A DNA stretch of 64,000 nt, taken from positions 372,001 through 436,000 of the forward strand of contig NZ_JAPWDU010000006.1 of NCBI RefSeq assembly GCF_027257155.1, given 5' to 3'. Below are positions 36,534 through 44,654 of the stretch, piece after piece; the stretch's first letter is position 1, and every line of letters starts with the position of its first letter. The notes beneath the pieces were generated by a model, which saw only the letters and a program-made list of their open reading frames with translations, did not search any database and was not told where the DNA came from. The position numbers and the translations under genes were made by a program. The stretch comes from Cerasicoccus sp. TK19100 (lineage in GTDB: Bacteria; Verrucomicrobiota; Verrucomicrobiia; Opitutales; Cerasicoccaceae).

Positions 36534-36554
36534 TTGCTTTGCAATGCAGAGCAA
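36534..36554. repeat. Imperfect CTTTGCA palindrome in the groES-groEL spacer
   Basis: TTGCTTTGCA-A-TGCAGAGCAA has one mismatched pair. It is the third copy of the core seen at 22768 and 30957. Confidence 0.55.
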
Positions 36555-36866
36555 TTAGCCTTCAACGACGCCGAGGATGTCGTCTTCGCGAACGAGCGTG
36601 TAGGTCTCGTCTTCGAACTTAACCTCGGTGCCGCCGTATTTGGAAACGATCACGATGTCGCCAACCTTCACGTTGAAGGGCTGGGCCTTGCCGTTTTCGT
36701 CTTTGCCGCCGGTGCCCAAGGCAATGACCTTGGCTTCTTGCGGCTTTTCCTTGGCGGAATCAGGGATGATGATGCCACCCTTGACTTGTTCGTCGTCCAG
36801 CTTAACAGCCTGGATGAGTACACGGTCGCCGAGTGGCTTGATTTTCACTTTGGTTGCGGTTGCCAT
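36555..36866 (-). CDS. groES: Co-chaperonin GroES (10 kDa)
   Basis: The 103-aa protein caps GroEL. It has the [15 protein letters not shown]-terminus, [22 protein letters not shown] mobile-loop region, and [17 protein letters not shown]. It is 22 bp downstream of the 101-aa gene and upstream of groEL on the same strand. Confidence 0.97.
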   Translation of the reverse strand: MATATKVKIKPLGDRVLIQAVKLDDEQVKGGIIIPDSAKEKPQEAKVIALGTGGKDENGKAQPFNVKVGDIVIVSKYGGTEVKFEDETYTLVREDDILGVVEG

Positions 36867-36888
36867 AGTATTTTGAGTATGGGATTAT

Positions 36889-37194
36889 TTATTGTGATTT
36901 TTTTGGAAGGTAATCGTCCATATCGTCCGCTGGCTTTTCCGGGGCTGCCGGAGCAGCGGGTGCTTCAGCAGGTTGCTCGGGTTCGATATGCGCTTCGCCC
37001 ACCACGGTGAGCTTGACGGCATGATAGTCCGGCATGGATCGCTCCAACCCTACACCGATGACGCGGTCTTTGTTGAATGAAGCGACGAGCTTACCCTCGT
37101 TGTAAAGGGAGAGCATGTCGCTGGCCGGCGTCATCTTGTCAGCCTTTACCCGGAAGGTGCCGTGATCGGTAAAGACGAGGTGGTTTAGAGCCAT
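36889..37194 (-). CDS. Hypothetical protein between dnaK and groES
   Basis: The 101-aa soluble protein starts MALNHLVFTDHGTFRVKADK and has an N-terminal beta-rich part (about 1-70). It ends in a Pro/Ala/Glu-rich tail (EPEQPAEAPAAPAAPEKPAD) and KKSQ. I do not recognise a family. It is 101 bp after dnaK and 22 bp before groES on the same strand, so it is probably expressed with the chaperones. A role in the heat-shock response is inferred from position alone. Confidence 0.75.
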   Translation of the reverse strand: MALNHLVFTDHGTFRVKADKMTPASDMLSLYNEGKLVASFNKDRVIGVGLERSMPDYHAVKLTVVGEAHIEPEQPAEAPAAPAAPEKPADDMDDYLPKKSQ

Positions 37195-37295
37195 GGATAT
37201 GGAGTTTAAAAATTAAAGATTAAAAATTAAAGTTTCAGTCAGATGGATTGGTGACCTGTTACTTTAATTTTTAATCTGTTTACTTTAATTTTCGC

Positions 37296-39260
37296 CTACT
37301 TTTTGTCGTCGACCACTTCGAAGTCGGCGTCGACTACGTCGTCGTCGTCCTTGCCTGCGGCGGTTGGGTTGCCAGCGGTGGACTCAGCACCTGCGGCTTC
37401 GGCGGCAGCCTGTTGGGCAGCGGCCTGTTCCTCAGGCGACATGTTGGCATACATGTCCTGAGCGGCAGCGGCGAAGGCTTCCTGAAGCTTGTCGTGGGCG
37501 GCCTTGAGTTCGTCGGAAGAAGCTTCCTGGTTTTCTAGGACCTTCTTGGCGTCGGCAAGGGCGGATTCGATCGGGCCCTTCTTGTCAGCCGGGAGCTTTT
37601 CGCCAAGTTCCTTAAGCTGCTTTTCGCATTGGAAGACGAGGCCGTCGAGCTGGTTACGTGCTTCCACGCCAGCCTTGCGTTTCTTGTCTTCTTCGGCGTG
37701 GGCTTCGGCGTCGGCCTTGGCCTTTTCGACTTCTTCCTCGGAGAGACCGGTGCCACCGGTGATGGAAACCTTCTGCTCCTTGTTCGTGGCCTTGTCCTTA
37801 GCGCTCACGTGGAGGATGCCGTTGGAGTCGATGTCGAAAGTGACTTCGATCTGCGGCACGCCACGGGGTGCGGGCGGGATGCCATCGAGGCGGAAGTTGC
37901 CCAAAAGCTTGTTGTCGTTCGCCATCGAGCGTTCGCCTTGCAGTATCTTGATGTCCACCGCGTTCTGGTTGTCAGAATAGGTGGAGAAGACCTGAGACTT
38001 CTTGGTCGGAATTGTGGTGTTGCGCTCGATCATCGGTGTGGCGACGCCGCCTGCGGTTTCAATCGCGAGGGTCAGCGGGGTCACGTCGAGCAGGAGCACG
38101 TCCTTGACGTCGCCCTGAAGAACGCCGCCTTGGATGGAAGCGCCAATGGCGACCACTTCGTCCGGGTTCACGCCCTTGTGCGGCTCCTTGCCCGCGAGGC
38201 CCTTGGCGATCTCGATGATCTTGGGCATACGGGTCATACCACCGACGAGGACGAGGTCGTTGACTTCGCTCATGGAGACATCGGAGTCTTCGAGGCACTT
38301 CTTGAACGGCGCGATGGTGCGCTGGGCAAGGTCGTCCGTCAGTTGCTCAAGCTTGGAGCGACTGAGGGTGACGTTTAGGTGCTTCGGGCCGGTGTCGTCT
38401 GCGGTGATAAACGGCAGGTTAATGTCGGTCGATTGGCTGGAGGACAGGGCAATCTTGGCCTTCTCGGCTTCTTCCTTCAGGCGCTGCTTGGCCATCGGGT
38501 CAGAAAGAAGGTCGACGCTGCTGTCGTTCTGAGTTTTGAACTCGGCTGCGAGCCAGTTGATGAGGGCGCTGTCCCAGTTGTCGCCACCCAGGTGGGTGTC
38601 GCCATTGGTGGCCTTCACTTCGAAGACGCTGTCGGCGATTTCCAGAATGGAGATGTCGAACGTGCCGCCACCGAGGTCATACACGGCGATGGTTTCGTCG
38701 GACTTCTTGTCGAGGCCATAGGCGAGGGCAGCCGCGGTCGGTTCGTTGATGACGCGGAGCACTTCGAGGCCGGCGATCTTGCCAGCGTCCTTGGTGGCCT
38801 GACGTTCCGGGTTGTTAAAGTAAGCCGGGACGGTGATCACGGCCTGGGAAATGGTTTCACCCAGGTAAGCTTCGGCGTCAGCCTTGAGCTTGCCGAGGAT
38901 CATGGCAGAAATTTCCTCTGGAGCGTATTGCTTGGTCTCGCCCTGAACGGTGACTTCGATCTGTGCATCGCCGTTCTTGCCTTCCACTACCTTGTAGGGA
39001 AGGTGCTTGGCTTCCTCCTGAATTTCGGAGAACTTGCGACCAATGAGGCGCTTCGCCGAGAAAATGGTGTTGTTTGGGTTGGTGATGGCCTGGCGCTTCG
39101 CGGCCTGGCCGACAAGGCGCTCGCCGTTCTTTGCAAATGCAACCACGGATGGTGTGGTGCGCGCGCCTTCGCTATTTGGGATCACGACCGGTTCCCCGCC
39201 TTCCATGACGGCCATGCAGGAATTAGTCGTGCCTAAGTCGATGCCTAAAATTTTACTCAT
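37296..39260 (-). CDS. dnaK: Hsp70 chaperone DnaK
   Basis: The 654-aa protein has the [13 protein letters not shown] phosphate loop, [20 protein letters not shown], the [14 protein letters not shown] motif, [12 protein letters not shown], and the substrate domain [11 protein letters not shown]. It ends with an Ala/Gln-rich region and [16 protein letters not shown], the classic acidic tail. grpE and dnaJ are not adjacent. It is the first gene of a minus-strand block with the 101-aa gene, groES and groEL. Confidence 0.97.
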   Translation of the reverse strand: MSKILGIDLGTTNSCMAVMEGGEPVVIPNSEGARTTPSVVAFAKNGERLVGQAAKRQAITNPNNTIFSAKRLIGRKFSEIQEEAKHLPYKVVEGKNGDAQIEVTVQGETKQYAPEEISAMILGKLKADAEAYLGETISQAVITVPAYFNNPERQATKDAGKIAGLEVLRVINEPTAAALAYGLDKKSDETIAVYDLGGGTFDISILEIADSVFEVKATNGDTHLGGDNWDSALINWLAAEFKTQNDSSVDLLSDPMAKQRLKEEAEKAKIALSSSQSTDINLPFITADDTGPKHLNVTLSRSKLEQLTDDLAQRTIAPFKKCLEDSDVSMSEVNDLVLVGGMTRMPKIIEIAKGLAGKEPHKGVNPDEVVAIGASIQGGVLQGDVKDVLLLDVTPLTLAIETAGGVATPMIERNTTIPTKKSQVFSTYSDNQNAVDIKILQGERSMANDNKLLGNFRLDGIPPAPRGVPQIEVTFDIDSNGILHVSAKDKATNKEQKVSITGGTGLSEEEVEKAKADAEAHAEEDKKRKAGVEARNQLDGLVFQCEKQLKELGEKLPADKKGPIESALADAKKVLENQEASSDELKAAHDKLQEAFAAAAQDMYANMSPEEQAAAQQAAAEAAGAESTAGNPTAAGKDDDDVVDADFEVVDDKK

Positions 39261-39383
39261 GCCGCTTCTAATGCAATCGCCGTGCCTTTAAACTGAATAG
39301 TTCGCAAAGTGCTTTCCTTCAGTGAAATATAAAAATAGTCTGCGTAAATGTCCCACTGGGCACCCGCCTTAGGTGGCGCAGTC

Positions 39384-39426
39384 TGTCACACCTGTCACAC
39401 CAGATGTGCGCCATGGCACAGTGACA
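39384..39426. promoter_or_regulatory. TGTCAC repeats between dnaK and the 39.5-kb gene
   Basis: Tandem TGTCACACC at 39384-39392 and 39393-39401 is followed by an inverted GTGACA near 39421. It lies in the divergent spacer and may be an operator. No CIRCE repeat is present. Confidence 0.3.
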
Positions 39427-39489
39427 TATTTGTGTTTTGGCCTAATTTCCGCTTGTATTCATGCATGCTAGTGGGTCTTATCACATAAA

Positions 39490-40929
39490 ATGGTTTCTCG
39501 ATTTTTCGTCTTTGTCTTCTTTTTTGCCACGGTTAGTGTGGTGGCTTACCACCCTGCGGACTTGGATCAAAATGCGCATATATCCGAGGCTGAGCTAGAC
39601 ACTTATTCGCTTATTTGGCGGCACGGACTGAACTGGCCAAATCCCTCAGGTCAGATGATCTCTGTTAATCAAGTCACCTTGGCCGCTAAGATCGTTTGGG
39701 ATTATGGCGGGTATTATGACCCAAATTCCTCTAGTTCCTCTGGTATTATGGTAATCGATTTTGGTGGACTAATTGAACCTTACTATTTGTATCAGCCTGC
39801 CCGCGTGAGAATCTTCTCGAATCCTCCAGGGCAATGGACTGCTTGCGCTTATGAGGAAATCCTGCCGGTGGGATACGGTGCCGAAGTTTACCAGGAAATT
39901 GCTCGTGGGGACCTTGAAGCCGTAGAGGATTATCGCGAAGATCTGAATTTAGCTGATATCACGATCACCCAGCTTAGTGGCCAGACTGTGGTACGCGCTG
40001 GACCTTTTAAGAAGGGCTATGCTCCGGTGCAGTACGCGCTTGTCTTAAATGACCGCGAATTGCCCACCAATGCGGATTTTCTTGGTTGGCAATCATACGA
40101 TGGGGTTGTGCGGTATACCAATTTTCGCCATATCCGTAATTCCATTCTCAGGGAGTATCCTTCTAAAAATGATTGGGGCGTATATGATGATTACGCCGAT
40201 ATTAGGATGCCTGATGTCGATCTGGCGGCCGATGAAAACAATGACGGCGTCTCTAATCTCCAGTCTTGGCTCGCGACTGGAAATCCAAGCAAATCATATG
40301 CTGGGTTTGAACCGCGCGTGATGCCGAGTTCCGAAGTAGACAACCATTCTGTGTCCATCGTTTTCTACCGTACGGTTGAGTCTAAATTTGTTGATGAATA
40401 CTTCCTCTGGAGTCCAAACATGAAGTATTGGATTGCTACTCCTGTCGATCATCTCGTGCGCAAACGGAGCTTGGATAAAGGTAGCGCCATGGCCTACAAA
40501 GCTATCATCAGCCGCAACACTGAGTCTGAAACTGCCTACTATCGAATGATGGCGCGTGAATATTTTCCCCGGACTTGGGTCCCCTCAACATATTCATATG
40601 TGACGCCTTATCGTCAGTTTCAGCAAGATTATCAGGGATCGCTAAGCAATATTCTACTTGTGCTGCTGAGCATCTCGAATGACCAGTTCGAAATGGAAGT
40701 TGCTGCGCCGAAGTCTGTGATGTTCGATGTAGAAGGTGTTAATATAGAAACCGTTAATGGCGACCCCGTCTCGCCTGAGCGCTATGTTAAAATATCTCCT
40801 TCGGGCAATGGACCAATCGTCGTTCGGCGTGAGAGCGATGAGGTAAGCGTAACTGGTGGCCCTTACACGCTGCAAATCGACAGTGGTAGTGTGAAGCAGT
40901 TTACGTTGCCAGTCGAACCCGCTCAATAG
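39490..40929 (+). CDS. Exported hypothetical protein with dockerin-like calcium motifs
   Basis: The 479-aa precursor has a signal peptide (MVSRFFVFVFFFATVSVVA) and then HPADLDQNAHISEAELDTY, an EF-hand/dockerin-like segment. A second Asp-rich calcium loop (LAADENNDGVSNLQSWLATGNP, about 248-269) resembles type-3/dockerin repeats linking domains in verrucomicrobial secreted proteins. The remainder is beta-rich and unrecognised. It stands alone between dnaK and the pseudogene. Lower GC than the flanking housekeeping genes suggests a different history. Confidence 0.7.
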   Translation: MVSRFFVFVFFFATVSVVAYHPADLDQNAHISEAELDTYSLIWRHGLNWPNPSGQMISVNQVTLAAKIVWDYGGYYDPNSSSSSGIMVIDFGGLIEPYYLYQPARVRIFSNPPGQWTACAYEEILPVGYGAEVYQEIARGDLEAVEDYREDLNLADITITQLSGQTVVRAGPFKKGYAPVQYALVLNDRELPTNADFLGWQSYDGVVRYTNFRHIRNSILREYPSKNDWGVYDDYADIRMPDVDLAADENNDGVSNLQSWLATGNPSKSYAGFEPRVMPSSEVDNHSVSIVFYRTVESKFVDEYFLWSPNMKYWIATPVDHLVRKRSLDKGSAMAYKAIISRNTESETAYYRMMAREYFPRTWVPSTYSYVTPYRQFQQDYQGSLSNILLVLLSISNDQFEMEVAAPKSVMFDVEGVNIETVNGDPVSPERYVKISPSGNGPIVVRRESDEVSVTGGPYTLQIDSGSVKQFTLPVEPAQ

Positions 40930-40990
40930 AGCCTATTTTGGCCTGAGGTCAGCTTGGCTACAGCTGTTTTCTGGCTCGCTTTGGCCCCTT

Positions 40991-41160
40991 ATGTCAGCCC
41001 AAGGTCGCGAGAAAAAGAAAGACTACGAGGCGCTGCAGTCGCCCTTCATGCGGATCCCGCAGATGAAGACGCCGTCGCAATGAGCTGGCTACCGGTCGGC
41101 TGGAGCTGGAAACCAAGGCCTTACAGTGTCGATCTGGAAGGGAGTAACCACGCCCACTGA
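40991..41160 (+). pseudogene. Degenerate duplicate of the helix-hairpin-helix gene at 41982
   Basis: The first 26 codons of a 30-codon frame (40991-41083) match the start of the 41982-42266 gene almost residue for residue (KKDYEALQSPFMRIPQMK). A small deletion then shifts the frame to a stop at 41081-41083. Weaker similarity continues to about 41150 (CTGGAAGGG versus TTGGAAGGG at the equivalent place). The intact copy lies 0.9 kb downstream, with the GT25 gene between them, so a local duplication or an insertion flanked by copies is likely. Confidence 0.7.
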
Positions 41161-41230
41161 GGGCGGCGTGACTCACAAATCCGCTTTAAGCTTTCTTTAT
41201 CATCCCTGTTTTGCAATGTATCCGAGTCAT

Positions 41231-41977
41231 ATGAGCGAGTTTCCTCCGGTAGTCGTGATCAACCTCGAACGTGCGCCCGATCGTCGTAAAATGATGGCGG
41301 AGCACCTCGACGCTATGGGGATTTCGCATCGATTTCTTGCCGCCGTGGATGGCAAGCAACTAACGCCCGAACAGCAAAAACAATACTCCCGGACCAAAAC
41401 CTTCGTGCGACTGAACCGAGATCTGCACCCGAATGAAATCGGCTGCGCGCACTCGCACATCAATGCCTGGCGTGAGGCAGCGGCAGCGGACCGCGAGGTG
41501 CTGATCATGGAGGACGATATCCGGCTCCATGATGATTTTCGCCGGGTTGTGGAAACGCGTGAACAATGGCTTCCTGCTGATTGGGACGTTGTCAATCTCG
41601 CCCATGACATCGCCAAACCAGTTGACTTAAAGCCGTGCCCGGTGGCGGACTTGTCCTACAAATCGGTTTGCTCGTTTGAGGGGGTGGTCGGCCGCGCTGC
41701 CTGTTATCTGGTTCACCCGGAGTCCGCCAAAAAACTGGTCGAGTGTGCCCTGCCAATTGCGATGCCGGCCGATGACATTTTAGGAGACGCCTCCGTGAAC
41801 GAACTGAACATTTACGGCATCGAGCCGAGAATCGCAACTTGGCGCGATGCGGAGGAATGCCCGTCAAATATCTGGGCTGGTGCCAAAATGGACAGCTTCA
41901 CCGAGGAGTCCCGCTCCAGTGGCGTAGGTTTGCTGATGCGCGTCTTCACCCGAATCCACCGGACATTTCGAAAATAA
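41231..41977 (+). CDS. Glycosyltransferase family 25 (LPS/LOS-type)
   Basis: From the ATG at 41231 (MSEFPPVVVINLERAPDRRK) the product has 248 residues and is a GT25 enzyme. Visible motifs are VVVINLERAPDRR at the start, GCAHSHINAWREA, and the acidic MEDDIRLHDDF motif, followed by ADDILGDASVNELNIYGIEP. GT25 members add galactose or other sugars to lipooligosaccharide core. The upstream extension from 41126 lies over pseudogene sequence. It ends 4 bp before the helix-hairpin-helix gene. Confidence 0.87.
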   Translation: MSEFPPVVVINLERAPDRRKMMAEHLDAMGISHRFLAAVDGKQLTPEQQKQYSRTKTFVRLNRDLHPNEIGCAHSHINAWREAAAADREVLIMEDDIRLHDDFRRVVETREQWLPADWDVVNLAHDIAKPVDLKPCPVADLSYKSVCSFEGVVGRAACYLVHPESAKKLVECALPIAMPADDILGDASVNELNIYGIEPRIATWRDAEECPSNIWAGAKMDSFTEESRSSGVGLLMRVFTRIHRTFRK

Positions 41978-41981
41978 CATT

Positions 41982-42266
41982 ATGGCTCAGGCTAATCGCG
42001 AACGGAAAAAAGACTACGAGGCACTGCAGTCGCCCTTCATGCGCATCCCGCAGATGAAGATCGACGTCGCACGCGGGCTGCTGAACATCGGCGTTACGCA
42101 GATTTACCACTTGGAAGGGCGCTCACCGGAGTCGCTCCTCGCCGAGATGGAAAAGGCCAAGGCCGAGCTGCGAGACGACGTCATTGCTTACCTGCGTATG
42201 GCCGTTTACTTCGCGGAAAACCAGCCACCCGACGCCAGCAAGCTCTACCCAACGGTGTGGATGTAG
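41982..42266 (+). CDS. Helix-hairpin-helix (Cdd1-like) protein
   Basis: The 94-aa protein has MKIDVARGLLNIGVTQIYHL, a helix-hairpin-helix-like segment, then GRSPESLLAEMEKAKAELRD and a C-terminal LRMAVYFAENQPPDASKLYP. This layout is like the Cdd1/pathogenicity-locus HhH family, small proteins of unknown function linked to DNA binding. It starts 4 bp after the GT25 stop. A broken copy lies at 40991-41160. Confidence 0.65.
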   Translation: MAQANRERKKDYEALQSPFMRIPQMKIDVARGLLNIGVTQIYHLEGRSPESLLAEMEKAKAELRDDVIAYLRMAVYFAENQPPDASKLYPTVWM

Positions 42267-42290
42267 TGAGCCGTGGTGCCTAACGAAGTA

Positions 42291-42311
42291 GCACAGGCAT
42301 CTTGCCTGTGC
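42291..42311. repeat. Palindrome GCACAGGCA-TCT-TGCCTGTGC
   Basis: Perfect 9-bp arms, with a second 12-bp palindrome GGCACCGGTGCC at 42343-42354, lie in the convergent gap before hisA. GCACAGGC-type hairpins are dispersed repeats in related phyla; no T-run is present. Confidence 0.6.
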
Positions 42312-42362
42312 CTAAATCGACGATTTATAAAAGCTGGAGTAGGGCACCGGTGCCACATCTCG

Positions 42363-43103
42363 CTAACCGCGCTTCACCGCTTTGGAGATATCCAGCGCGG
42401 CTTTCAGGTCGATGGCCTTTTCGTAGATCGCTTTGCCAATGATGACGCCGCTAAAGTTCGGGTAGCGGGGGGCCAGGTCGGCGTAGTGAATGACATCGTG
42501 GATGTCGGAAACGCCGCCTGAGGCGATGACGTTGCAGTCCACGGCGGACCACATTTCCTTCATGCCTTCGTAGTTCGGGCCGCGCATCATGCCGTCGGTG
42601 GCGATGTCGGTGTAAATGATGTGCTGGATGCCCGCAGCGGCGACTTCCTGCGCGAGCTTGATCGCAGGCATATCGGTGACGTCCACCCAGCCATGCACGG
42701 CCACCTTGCCCTCGCGGGCGTCGATGCCGACAGCCACCTTGTCGCCGAACTCCTTGGCCATTTGCTTAACGAAGTCCAGACTCTCGCAGGCGCGGGTGCC
42801 GACTACGACGCGGGACACGCCGCCGTCGATTGCATTGCGGATGTCCTCGATCGAGCGGATGCCGCCACCGAACTCCACCTTCAGGCCGAGTGCAGCAATT
42901 TGCTTGGCGGCTTCGATGTTGGCCGGCTTTCCGGTGAAGGCACCGTCGAGGTCGACGACGTGCACCCATTCGGAGCCGGCGGCCAGGAATTCCTTGGCCG
43001 GATCAACCGGGTTCTCGTAATACTCGGTCTCTTGATCGGCCAGGCCTTGGAGCAGGCGCACACAGTGGCCGTTCTTGATGTCGATTGCGGGGAGAATTGT
43101 CAT
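42363..43103 (-). CDS. hisA: Phosphoribosylformimino-AICAR ribotide isomerase
   Basis: The 246-aa TIM-barrel enzyme isomerises ProFAR to PRFAR in histidine synthesis. N-terminal ILPAIDIKNGHCVRLLQG contains the catalytic Asp8. Further blocks are VHVVDLDGAFTG, VEFGGGIRSIEDI, VVVGTRA, YTDIATDGMMRGPN (catalytic Asp and Thr) and IASGGVSD. Length is normal. No other his gene is in the window. Confidence 0.95.
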   Translation of the reverse strand: MTILPAIDIKNGHCVRLLQGLADQETEYYENPVDPAKEFLAAGSEWVHVVDLDGAFTGKPANIEAAKQIAALGLKVEFGGGIRSIEDIRNAIDGGVSRVVVGTRACESLDFVKQMAKEFGDKVAVGIDAREGKVAVHGWVDVTDMPAIKLAQEVAAAGIQHIIYTDIATDGMMRGPNYEGMKEMWSAVDCNVIASGGVSDIHDVIHYADLAPRYPNFSGVIIGKAIYEKAIDLKAALDISKAVKRG

Positions 43104-43168
43104 AAAACAACTATGAGAGCTCTTCCTCGTGGCTCAATCTATTCTTTTCGGGAAAATTCTGCCGGATA

Positions 43169-43359
43169 GACGTTTTTTTGAACAGAAGGAAGCAAAGGGA
43201 GCAAAGGCTGAAAGGCAGCTTATGAAAATCACGCGAAGCCCCAAAGACCCCAAGTTTCTTCACATACGAAATTCCTTTGGGTCTTTGGGGCTTGGCGTGA
43301 GAAAAAAACAGTGGAGTGGCTTTGCGCTCTTTGCTTCCTTCTGTTCAAAAAACTACGTC
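43169..43359. repeat. 191-bp imperfect palindrome (nested arms)
   Basis: The outer arms 43169-43207 and 43320-43359 match over about 38 bp with few differences (core GAACAGAAGGAAGCAAAG). Inner arms 43230-43251 and 43278-43300 (core GCCCCAAAGACCC) pair around a 26-base loop. The transcript could fold into one long hairpin. The flanks (43104-43168, 43360-43464) contain nothing recognised except a GACCTGAGCATGTCGAAGGTC-type motif near 43382. It resembles a dispersed palindromic element rather than a gene. Confidence 0.8.
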
Positions 43360-43464
43360 CTGCCAGCTTTCCGTTCTTTCCTGACCTGAGCATGTCGAAG
43401 GTCCGATCTTTCTGTTAAAAATTTTCAGTTGGTTTCGTTCGCGACTTCGATTAGCACTGATTTC

Positions 43465-44568
43465 ATGCCGAAGAAAAAAGCGAAAACCACGAAAAAGAAA
43501 ACTGATACCTTCACCCCGCCGGAATTTTTGGTCGACCTGCTGACTGCGCGTTCGCCGTCCGGATTTGAGCAAGAGGCTCAGGCCGTGCTGGCCAAGCACG
43601 TCGAGCCCGTGGCCGAGATTTTTGAAAAGGATGCCCTTGGCAACCGCTACGCGACGATCAACCCTGAGGGCGACCCCGTCCTCATGCTCGCCGGCCACAT
43701 GGACGAGCTGGGCCTCATGGTGAAATATGTCGATGACAACGGCTTCGTTTATTTTGACCCGATTGGCGGCCATGACCCGATCATGATCTCCGGTCGCCGC
43801 GTTACCATCATGACGAAAAACGGCGACGTAAAGGGCGTCACCGGTAAGCGCGCCATCCACCTGATGTCTTCGGAGGATCGCAAGAAGGTGCCCGAGTTTC
43901 ACGACATGTGGATCGACATTGGTGCCAAGTCCCGGGACGAGGCGCTGGAGCGTATTTCCATCGGCGACCCGATGGTTTACGACATGGGCTTTGAGCTGAT
44001 TCATGGCACCGTCGGCACGGCGCGCGCGTTCGACGACAAGTCGGGCTGCTACGTGGTCAACGAAACGCTCCGTCGCCTGGCGAAGTCTAAGAAAAAGCTG
44101 GCGGCCAAGGTGGTCGCGGTTTCGACGACGCAGGAAGAAATCGGCACCCGCGGCGCGACCACATCTTCCTACAAAGTGAACCCGCACCTCGGCATCGCGG
44201 TGGACGTCGGCCACGCCACCGACCATCCGGATTGCGATCCGCGCAAGCACGGTAAGCAAGTGCAGGGTGGGGGCCCAATCATTGGCCGCGGTCCGAACAT
44301 CAGCCCGTTCATTTTCGAGCGTCTGGTGGAGGTTGCCGAGAAGAATAAAATTCCGTATCAACTCGAGTCCGAGCCCAAGCCGACGCCAACCGACGCCCGC
44401 GCGATTCAGATGGCCCGCGAAGGTGTGGCCGCATCGATCATTTCGATCCCGCTGCGCTACATGCACACGCCGAGCGAAGTCGTCGATCTACAGGACATCG
44501 AATACACCGTCCAACTGCTCGTCGCTTTCGCCGAAAGCCTCAAGAAGGGCGAACACGGCATCTGGTAG
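43465..44568 (+). CDS. M42-family metallo-aminopeptidase
   Basis: From the ATG at 43465 the 367-aa product starts with a Lys-rich stretch (MPKKKAKTTKKKTDTF) followed by an M42/M20-like peptidase fold. Metal and catalytic residues are visible: LAGHMDELG (His, Asp), FDDKSG (bridging Asp), STTQEEIGTRGA (catalytic Glu pair), VDVGHATDHP (Asp) and RYMHTPSEVVDLQD (His). M42 enzymes are cytosolic dodecameric aminopeptidases that trim peptides, though some relatives are glucanase-like or deblocking. The gene ends with a strong terminator. Confidence 0.92.
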   Translation: MPKKKAKTTKKKTDTFTPPEFLVDLLTARSPSGFEQEAQAVLAKHVEPVAEIFEKDALGNRYATINPEGDPVLMLAGHMDELGLMVKYVDDNGFVYFDPIGGHDPIMISGRRVTIMTKNGDVKGVTGKRAIHLMSSEDRKKVPEFHDMWIDIGAKSRDEALERISIGDPMVYDMGFELIHGTVGTARAFDDKSGCYVVNETLRRLAKSKKKLAAKVVAVSTTQEEIGTRGATTSSYKVNPHLGIAVDVGHATDHPDCDPRKHGKQVQGGGPIIGRGPNISPFIFERLVEVAEKNKIPYQLESEPKPTPTDARAIQMAREGVAASIISIPLRYMHTPSEVVDLQDIEYTVQLLVAFAESLKKGEHGIW

Positions 44569-44618
44569 GCAGCGTGCCGCTGCACTCTTAGATTTGCGCA
44601 TGGCGCAAATGATTTTCG

Positions 44619-44654
44619 CGGCTGGCTTCACTGAGTGGAGTCAGCCGTTTTTTT
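44619..44654 (+). terminator. Terminator after the M42 peptidase
   Basis: The GC-rich stem CGGCTGGCTTCAC...GTGGAGTCAGCCG (44619-44647) is followed by TTTTTTT. A second small palindrome ATTTGCGC-ATG-GCGCAAAT lies at 44592-44610. Confidence 0.85.

Noticed and set aside
39261-39489. CIRCE element upstream of dnaK
   Set aside because: No TTAGCACTC-N9-GAGTGCTAA repeat is present on either strand.
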